Shown: one piece after another, positions 57,069 to 64,000 of the stretch | How positions within the stretch are numbered: the stretch's first letter is position 1 | Layout of the letters: every line of letters begins with the position of its first letter | NCBI RefSeq assembly: GCF_900496995.4 | Contig: NC_044024.1 | Span: 17,114,698 to 17,178,697 of the forward strand | Length of the DNA stretch: 64,000 nt | DNA from: Aquila chrysaetos chrysaetos | Taxonomy: Eukaryota > Chordata > Aves > Accipitriformes > Accipitridae | Direction: 5' to 3' | Program-made: the position numbers and the translations under genes | Notes under the pieces: generated by a model | What the model saw: the letters and a program-made list of their open reading frames with translations, nothing else | Databases searched by the model: none | What the model was told of the DNA's origin: nothing

Positions 57069-57648
57069 TGTCGTGGTTTAACCCCAGCCAGCAACTAAGC
57101 ACCACGCAGCCGCTCACTCACTCCCCCCCCCACCCAGTGGGATGGGGGAGAAAATCGGGAAAAAGAAGCAAAACCCACGGGTTGAGATAAGAACAGTTTA
57201 ATAGAACAGAAAAGAAGAAACGGATAATGATAATGATAACACTAATAAAATGACAACAGCAATAATGAAAGGATTGGAATGTACAAATGATGCGCAGTAC
57301 AATTGCTCACCACCCGCCGACCGGCACCCAGCTAGTCCCCCGAGCGGCGATTCCCCCCCCCACTTCCCAGTTCCTATACTAGATGGGACGTCATATGGTA
57401 TGGAATACCCTGTTGGCCAGTTTGGGTCAGCTGCCCTGGCTGTGTCCTGTGCCAACTTCTTGTGCCCCTCCAGCTTTCTCGCTGGCTGGGCATGAGAAGC
57501 TGAAAAATCCTTGACATTAGTCTAAACACTACTAGCAGCAACTGAAAACATCAGTGTTATCAACATTCTTCTCATACTGAACTCAAAACATAGCACCGTA
57601 CCAGCTACTAGGAAGACAGTTAACTCTATCCCAGCTGAAACTAGGACA
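57069..57648 (-). repeat. 5' LTR of the provirus
   Basis: 580 bp, equal to the 3' LTR except for one missing A. The promoter part in element sense includes TGACGTCC, one base off a consensus CRE. Confidence 0.96.
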
Positions 57649-57653
57649 CAAGG
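57649..57653. repeat. Target-site duplication CAAGG, right copy
   Basis: Direct repeat of the bases at 50480-50484. Confidence 0.92.
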
Positions 57654-58340
57654 GACCCAAAATACCGCCCTGGGCTGGGTCTCCCTTACAGCATGGAGAC
57701 CCACTGGTGACTGGGAAAGCAGCCCCGTGGGGCAGTACCCTCACCCTTCCTGAGCATAGCACCAAGGAGAAGCATTGCAACGGTGGGGGGCAATTTTTGG
57801 GGGGAGCTGTAAGGCAGGTGCCTCAGCAAGGCACCTGGCGCTTTGGGGTGTCCCCGGGACCAGTGTTACAGATTTACACATGCCAGCCACCATAACAGGG
57901 TCTGAACCTAGGATTCCACTGAGAATGCCAAGTCCAAGTGAAGGTTTCCAATTAGTTTTGTATTAGTTCTTTGCTTACAGCTTGAGCTGGGTGCCTCTGG
58001 AGAGGGACCCCCACCCCAATTCATGCCTCCCAGTTATACCCGTACCACCCATCACCTGCTCCCTAAGTCCAATCATTTAATTCTGGTCGGTGGTCTTTTG
58101 ATTTCTTACTGGTTTTCACTGTCCCTGGGCTGGCCTTCTTCTGAAGTTACCTCATTCTCCTGGAATTGTCTCCTTGGTCCTCATCTTCATTCCGCTCAAA
58201 TCCACTGAGTTCTTCGTTAGCAGCATTAGTTTTATCAAAAGTTGACGCCTGATCAGCTCTCACAGCCTAAGGCTTCAGCTACTTTAGCTGCTAATGCTAA
58301 GCCACTAGTGCTAAACGAGACTATTCACAGAGAAAAACCC
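57654..58340. other. Between provirus and SOWAHD CpG island
   Basis: No gene or repeat recognised. Confidence 0.5.
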
Positions 58341-58349
58341 AGTTAACCC

Positions 58350-59100
58350 AACTTCTACTATAGCCCCAGCATCGGGCTGCCCAGGACCCCCCCCCTCCGC
58401 CTCTGCCGGCCCCAGCGGTGCCGCACGCTCCCCGCACGCACTCCCCGCTCTCCCTCTGGGATACCGCAGGCGAGCGGCTCCTGGGGGGTTGGAAGCGGAC
58501 GGCCCGCGGCCGTGCCCGGCGCCGGCGGCAGCCGCGGACGTAGGATGACCAAAGGTCGCCTGCACCGCCCCGGTAGCGTGGCAGCGCCGCGGATCCGCCG
58601 CCATGCCCAGCGTACCCTCCTGCCGCGCAGGGTTGGTTCCTCCTTTGCCTAACGCCGAGGCAGGAAGCGCGGGGTGAGAGCTGGGGAGCGCGGGGTGAGA
58701 GGAGCTGCGCCTTGCCGGGGAGCGGGCCGCCGGCCAGCCCCGCAGAAGGCGCCGCCATGGCCCGGCGGGAGCGAGGCCCGGCAGGGCAGAGGGTAGCTGG
58801 CATCGTCCGGACGTTCGCCTTCCTGGAAGCCGCCCAGCCCCGAGCGGGGAGCCTAGCCCGCAGCTCCCATCTTTGGCCGGCCGCCACGGGGACCAGAGAG
58901 CGTTTCCATCCGCTGCAGAAGATGGACACCAACAGGAGCGCCGGCTGGGGCAGCCAAGGCCCGGGGAGCTGGGGTAGGACTTCAGGCAGGGTCTCCGTCA
59001 GCCCCGGCGGTACCCGGAGGAAGGAGCTGAAGGAAATCCTCCTGCAGAGCAACAGCCCCGGCGGCACCATGCGGTTCGCCGCCGCTCAGAAGACGTCCAA
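58350..59100. promoter_or_regulatory. CpG island, SOWAHD promoter and 5' coding part
   Basis: GC- and CpG-rich sequence leading into the SOWAHD start. ORFs on the opposite strand here are artefacts. Confidence 0.75.
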
Positions 59101-59761
59101 CAGCAGCGGTCTCCTTGCCGGGCCACACCAAGAGCAGAAGCCCGAGCAGAGCCCCGAGGTGCTGTCCCTTGCCCTGGATCCCCTGGAGCACGAGTGGCTG
59201 CTGACGGTGGCCCAGGGCGATGCGGACAACATCGTCAGGCTGATGGACCTGGATCCCAGCCTGCTGACCAGGAAAGACTTTGTGACGGGCTTCACCGCTC
59301 TCCACTGGCTTGCCAAGCACGGCCACCATGAGAGCTTCATCCAGGTCATGTCCCACGCCCAGAAGAAGGGCTATCCCGTCAACGTGAACATCCCCACCGC
59401 CAGCGGCGGGCTCACCCCCTTGCACCTGGCTGCCCTGCAGGGACATGAGCTGCTCATCAAAGTGCTGGTGGGAGCTTACGGGGCCGACACCAGCCGCAGG
59501 GACCACAACGGGCGCAAGGCTTGGCAGTACCTGAGGGCAGACACCTCCAGGGAGCTGAAGGAGCTGGCGGGGGCCTTGGAGGAGGACTTGGTCCAGCTGG
59601 GCTCTCACAACACCAACAACAACTGTAAGTCATCCGGAGAGGCCAGGGCAGGGCGGGACTGTGTGGACTCCGGGGCCAAGGGGAAAGCCCGGCGCTCCTG
59701 GTGCCTGTCGACGCTCCGGGCCTTTGTCAGACAGGCATCTGCTTTCTTCCAAGAGCGCTGA
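58757..59761 (+). CDS. SOWAHD: SOWAHD, sosondowah ankyrin repeat family member D
   Basis: A single-exon gene of 334 codons from the ATG at 58757. The frame is open from an earlier ATG at 58712 (349 codons), but the later one has an ideal context (GCCGCCATGG). The C-terminal half has the SOWAH pattern: EHEWLLTVAQGD, then two clear ankyrin repeats (TALHWLAKHGH and TPLHLAALQGH) and a third weaker one ending around NGRKAWQYL. The length is close to the human protein of about 315 residues, and the position beyond SEPTIN6 matches human Xq24. Sosondowah proteins are ankyrin-domain proteins of little-known function. The tail is basic and Ser-rich. SOWAHC is the other candidate, but synteny favours D. 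Confidence 0.88.
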   Translation: MARRERGPAGQRVAGIVRTFAFLEAAQPRAGSLARSSHLWPAATGTRERFHPLQKMDTNRSAGWGSQGPGSWGRTSGRVSVSPGGTRRKELKEILLQSNSPGGTMRFAAAQKTSNSSGLLAGPHQEQKPEQSPEVLSLALDPLEHEWLLTVAQGDADNIVRLMDLDPSLLTRKDFVTGFTALHWLAKHGHHESFIQVMSHAQKKGYPVNVNIPTASGGLTPLHLAALQGHELLIKVLVGAYGADTSRRDHNGRKAWQYLRADTSRELKELAGALEEDLVQLGSHNTNNNCKSSGEARAGRDCVDSGAKGKARRSWCLSTLRAFVRQASAFFQER

Positions 59762-61447
59762 AGCTCCTCTGGCCCATTCGCCTCCAAACCCCAAGTCTCG
59801 CGTGGTCTTTCGGGGCTGTGCCAGCGTGAGTGTGCGTGGGGCAACCACAGCCATCGGGAGCACTGCCTGGGGACAGCCCTTCCAAAAAAACACCTGTCCC
59901 CGGAGGGGGTTTTGCCCCCTGCCCCTGCTGATGGGGACTCCTTGCTGCAGCCCAGCAGAGCCCCACGGTGGGGGCTCACGTGCCAGCCCTGCTGCAGGGA
60001 CCTGCTTCTCCGACACCCCGTGTGCCCGCAGGGGCACGCTGACCCACTACGGGAGGTGGTGTCCCGTGCTGGGGGCCGGGGGTGGACGTTTGGGCTGCCT
60101 GTCCCGGGCTGCCGGCAGACTTTGCGTGTGACTGAAGGTAGGTCACACAGCAACTCGGTGACTTGGTTCTCCCACCTGTAAAATGAGGCTGTCGGCACTG
60201 CCCTGGCTCCCAGCAATGCTGTGAGGTTGGACTGGTCATGGTGCCTTGGGTGCCTGGACGGAGACACTGGCAGAATATAATTAAATATTTCACAACCATA
60301 CTCTGAGATGCCAGAGGCCTGGCGCTGGGCTGACAATAGAGAAGAAAGTATGGCTTCAGCAACAACCCCCCTCCCAAACACTTTTTTTATGTACACTTCT
60401 CTGCCGGCAGGGAGAGCGGGTACAGACAAGCAGACCGTGCCACCGAGCTGCCATCGCTTTCCAGCTCCCTGTGAGATCACCAGATCTCTGCCACATGCAC
60501 CTCCTCTGGGTTGCTGTTTGTTTTTAACAGATAAAGCTGTTTCTCACTAAAGTAAGAGCTAGAGTGCCCGTTTGCCAGAGGAGGCTGGACCCAGAGAAGT
60601 CTTTCAAAGTGCAAGACAAGTCCCCCTGGCAGCCCTTCCCTGGGGACCCCCGTCCAGGGCAGCCTGAGACGCTCAGCCCCACTGGGGATGGGGGCCGGAG
60701 CGGAGGAGGCAGGAGGGATGCCCAATGGGGTGGCTTGCGGTGGCTCCCGCAGGGACTGGAGTCCAGGAGCGGCTCTGGAAAGATGATCCATTGCTCAAAA
60801 CCATGGAAAAGGTATGAAGGCTGTGAGATTATCTTTGTTGTTACTGAGGTTATGCTCAAAAATTCAACTCTCGAGAAACATCCCTGTAGCAGCATAACCC
60901 CGCGTCTACGTACTGGTAACTGCATTAAAAGGGCAAAGCCTCTGCTCGCCTGTTTGTGTTTTGTTCACCAAATGGAACTCTGCCCAGCTGATTTCAACTT
61001 GCTTTTCACATTCTCGAAGGCCAGGGCTGCTTCAAAATATCTCCAGAAAAACAATTGCCCCTTCCTCTTTTTCATCACCATGAGACCATTTCTACCCCCT
61101 TAAATAGCAGTCCCATTTGAGAAGTGACTCTCAGACAGCAACTGGGGAGTTTCTGTTCCCCATCACAGAGCAGCAGCCCTCGTGGAGACACCTCAGATGG
61201 GAGTCGTGGTTAAATCTTTCCAGCTGCCTTTCTGGGGGTCTGCAGAGGTGACTGAGGGACTCAAAATCATCTCTCGCCTGGCCACACAGGTGAATTTGCA
61301 CCTTGATGCAGAACGATACACGGGTAACTCGCTCTGGAGAACTTGAGCCCATGGGTTTCACAGACCCTGAGCAAACCCTGTTTATATTCAGACTCTGCTC
61401 TGAAATGCTGCTTGGACACTGGGATAACCCAGTCTGCAGTGGACGAG
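59762..61447 (+). other. SOWAHD 3' UTR and following intergenic sequence
   Basis: No supported ORF. A weak ATTAAA lies at about 60281. An old SINE-like stretch lies at about 60136-60290. The 3' end of SOWAHD was not determined. Confidence 0.5.
60136..60290 (-). repeat. Possible ancient MIR/CORE-type SINE
   Basis: The stretch has GGTCACACAGCAACT, then CCCACCTGTAAAATGAGG and GCTGTGAGGTTGGA, which resemble parts of MIR-type SINEs, although their order here is only partly canonical. Identification is by memory only; part of it could instead be a CR1 end (GGTTGGACTGG). Confidence 0.35.
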
Positions 61448-61452
61448 ACATG
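61448..61452. repeat. Target-site duplication ACATG, left copy
   Basis: ACATG directly before the solo LTR, repeated at 62036-62040. Confidence 0.9.
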
Positions 61453-62035
61453 TGTCCTTGTTTCAGCTGAGAGAGTTAATTGTCTTCCTAGTAGCTGGTG
61501 TAGTGCTATGTTTTTGAGTTCGGTATGAGAAGAATGTTGATAACACACTGATGTTTTCAGTTGTTGCTAAGTAGTGTTTATGCGAAGTTGAGGATTTTTC
61601 AGCTTCTCATGCCCAGCCAGCAAGAAGGCTGGAGGGGTACAAGAAGTTGGGAGGGGACACAGCCAGGACAGCTGACCCAAACTGGCCAAAGGGGTATTCC
61701 ATACCGTGTGACGTCATGTCCAGTATATAAACTGGGGGGAGTTGGCCTGGGGGTGGAACGCTGCTCAGGACTAACTGGGCATCGGATGGCGAGTGGTAAG
61801 CAATTGCACTGTGCATGACTTGTTTTATATATTCCAATTCTTTTATTATTATTGTCATTTTATTATTGTTATTATCATTATTATTTTCTTCCTTCCTGTG
61901 CTGTTAAACTGTTCTTATCTCAACGCGCAAGTTTTACTTTTTTTTTCTGATTCTCTCCCCCATCCCACTGGGTGTGGGGGAAGTGAGTGAGCAGCTGCGT
62001 GGTGCTTAGCTGGTGACTGGCGTTAAACCGCAACA
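61453..62035 (+). mobile_element. Solo LTR of the same retrovirus family
   Basis: 583 bp aligned end to end with the LTRs of the provirus, but in plus orientation and clearly diverged. It begins TGTCCTTGTTTCAGCTGAGA and ends in CAACA. It has a consensus CRE, TGACGTCA (61709-61716), and a TATATAA box (61724-61730). It arose from LTR-LTR recombination that removed the internal part. Confidence 0.93.
61709..61730 (+). promoter_or_regulatory. CRE and TATA box of the solo LTR
   Basis: TGACGTCA at 61709-61716 and TATATAA at 61724-61730. The corresponding sites in the provirus LTRs are TGACGTCC and TATAGGA. Confidence 0.6.
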
Positions 62036-62040
62036 ACATG
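62036..62040. repeat. Target-site duplication ACATG, right copy
   Basis: Direct repeat of 61448-61452. Confidence 0.9.
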
Positions 62041-64000
62041 GAAGAACAGCCTCCAGATGAGCGGATAGTGATCCAGTGACTGGACAGTGTCCAGTCCAGG
62101 TGACTGGGTGGACACATAGATGTGTCTGGACATCTTTTTAATCACTGAGGTCAGCAGCAGAGACATACAAAACACACTGGGAATGGATTTAATGCCTGAT
62201 CTACACCGGTTTTGTAATGCTTGAACTCTAATAGATTAAAGACTATGGCAACATAGCTCCTTCCTTCCAGAACTTCTCTGGCCACATCAATGCCACAGGA
62301 CAGCAGGCTGGCTTCTAACAAGTCTGGTCACACCAGCACAAACTCCATGAAAAGTACTGATGTCAAAACACCTGCGATCCTTAGTTCTGGTAACCAAAGT
62401 GCTCTTGGTAAGATAGGTGGGTGCATCTCTGATGAAATATTTTTTGACCTGTTAGTCCTCTGTCACCCTTTTGCGGCAGCACGCTGCCGGGGAGAGGGCA
62501 CGGGACTGCTCTTACATCCTCCTCTGAGTAAGAAACAGAGTAAACAGTGGAATTAGTGAGAATTCCCTTGAAGGAGCTGTTTCCTTGGCATTTGTACCTG
62601 CAGCTTAGTCACACTCTACCAGGAAACTTGGACTTCAATGTTCCATTCGAGAGTAAAGTTTAACTGGCAAATGCTACACTTAAATATGACTAAATGATTT
62701 TTAGTGCTTGCCTCCCCTTGATGGCTAACCAAAACCCCCTAAAGGCAGCTTCTTCCCCCATCTTTTGGTTGTGGGTTTGAAGCTGTATTCTGCTCTGAGG
62801 CAAATTAGGCAGGCACTTCAGAAGGAGCAAGACCACAGCCCTGCTTCTCTGGGTGGTGTTACAACACACTCATCAACGCCATCCCCTGCCTTAACTGCCC
62901 TGCAAGGGTTCCTCTCCACAGAGCAAAAAAAGGATCTTCAAATCGCAGTACCCCTTCTGCTGCTATACACGGTGTTTGCCCCAAACACCATGCCACTTCC
63001 AGTGACCCAGCCCTGTCTCGCGCAGTTTATTTTCATAGCTACCGAGGGGCAGTCCGTTTGGAAATACAGACAGGTTTAAAAAATATTCCTCAAGTATACA
63101 ATCAGCTCTAACTTTGCTTCTCACTCAGAAAACAAAAGCATATCCACCCAAATTAATGGACTAGAATATGCAAATTATTTAGATTTTTTTCTTGAACGCT
63201 TCTGTTGATGTCTGTTGTTGCGTGTTAGCCCAGTTCTGCAGAGATCCCTGATAGCCCTTGCAAATCCACAGGGAAGGAGAGGGCAAAGGGAGCTGCCACA
63301 GAAACAACAGAAATAATTTAAACCCAGAGGTATTTCTGTTGCTTAAGGTTCTGCAGAAGATTGATTTTAACCCAATTTTAATTTGTACCAAATTTGCTTC
63401 GTGCTATCCCTTAATGTCCAATTTGAAAAGCAGATTCAGTCAAATGGGGAAAAATAATAGAAGGGGTTATTTTCCAAAGCAGCTCCTTGGTAGAAGCTGC
63501 TTCCATCTAATAAAAATATCACAGTAATGATAGTAATAGGGAGACTCTCTACTAAATAGTAATGAATAGTTCAACCTATTGGTCAGGAAAGCTTTCCCAG
63601 AAATGCCATGGAGAAGACTGTCTCTTTCCATTCTCAAGTCCATAAAATTACTTTTTGCCTCCTCAGCCAGGTCCTCATAGACACAATTAAAGAGAAAGTC
63701 TGCGAGCAGCTTTGCCTGCCAGCAGTGGTGATGAGGAGGCAGGGGGCGGTTCGCAGGGCTCCAAGGCTGATCTTTGATCCTCAGCAGTGCTGTTATTTCC
63801 CAAACACTTGCTTCAAAGAGAAGAGCACAAAAGAGATTTAAAAAACATTGGGGCAAAAGTGTTTGCAGCACATGGGCCTCTGTTGAAACATCTCTGGCAA
63901 TTCTGTTTGCTGCTTTCCTGTTGCAGTGACTTACTGCTTCCCCCTGATAACGAAGCAGAAACTAGACTCTTACCAGAGAGGAAAAGAAGCTAGAAGATAC
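62041..64000. other. Right-hand intergenic sequence
   Basis: No gene supported. Open frames up to 134 codons (63467-63871, minus) show no recognisable family. Confidence 0.5.

Larger units (their letters stand above)
50485..57648 (-). mobile_element. Full-length class III (ERVL-like) endogenous retrovirus
   Basis: A 7164-bp provirus in minus orientation: 5' LTR 57648-57069, primer-binding site, a hydrophobic ORF, gag, protease, RT, RNase H, integrase, polypurine tract and 3' LTR 51065-50485. LTRs start TG and end CA and it is flanked by 5-bp duplications. No env is visible between integrase and the 3' LTR. The RT (LPQGW, YIDD) and 5-bp duplication fit class III elements; the primer-binding site matches lysine tRNA, as in spumaviruses and betaretroviruses. 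The coding region has frame breaks (near 55.2, 54.54 and 53.79 kb) and a stop between gag and protease, so this copy is probably not able to make all products as it stands. Confidence 0.95.

Noticed and set aside
58321-59608. Minus-strand ORFs of 249 and 208 codons
   Set aside because: Antisense to SOWAHD in GC-rich sequence.
59605-60480. 291-codon minus-strand ORF
   Set aside because: No domain; covers the SOWAHD 3' end and an old repeat-like stretch; chance frame.

Overview
The window is a piece of vertebrate nuclear DNA, almost certainly from a bird. The genes have introns with GT-AG borders, three CpG-island promoters are visible, the protein sequences are very close to amniote orthologues, and there is an old CR1-type LINE fragment and a class III (ERVL-like) endogenous retrovirus of the kind common in birds. 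The gene order UBE2A - NKRF - SEPTIN6 - SOWAHD is the order I know from human Xq24, which corresponds to part of chicken chromosome 4.

Layout. 1-4040 (+): the last three coding exons and 3' UTR of UBE2A, a ubiquitin-conjugating enzyme; the 5' exons lie outside. 4.1-6.9 kb: intergenic, with a small GC-rich patch at 6.2-6.46 kb. 6.9-15.3 kb (-): NKRF in three coding exons, including two 5' exons that build an N-terminal XRN2-binding (XTBD) domain; its CpG-island promoter is at 14.7-16.06 kb. 16.2-41.9 kb (-): SEPTIN6, coding exons 2 to 10, with all splice phases agreeing and a tiny terminal coding exon at 18652-18676. Its first coding exon (about 10 codons) was not found; the CpG island at 47.8-49.6 kb is the likely promoter. 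50.5-57.65 kb (-): a complete provirus with two LTRs that differ by one base in about 580, 5-bp target duplications, a lysine-tRNA primer-binding site, an upstream hydrophobic ORF, gag, protease, RT/RNase H/integrase and no env. 58.7-59.76 kb (+): SOWAHD, a single-exon ankyrin-repeat gene. 61.45-62.04 kb (+): a solo LTR of the same family, older, with its own 5-bp target duplication. The rest, to 64 kb, shows no supported gene.

How the parts relate. The cellular genes are housekeeping-like and not functionally linked in an operon sense: UBE2A (ubiquitin conjugation), NKRF (RNA binding, XRN2 partner), septin 6 (filament-forming GTP-binding protein) and SOWAHD (ankyrin adaptor). NKRF and SEPTIN6 are tandem on the minus strand, and the SEPTIN6 3' UTR probably ends only a few hundred bases from the NKRF promoter. 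UBE2A and NKRF converge. The provirus lies between the likely SEPTIN6 promoter and SOWAHD.

The most unusual content is the provirus. It combines near-identical LTRs with several frame breaks, a stop codon in frame between gag and protease, a gag with a membrane segment and a 30-bp tandem repeat, and a separate multi-pass hydrophobic ORF whose stop overlaps the gag start as ATGA.
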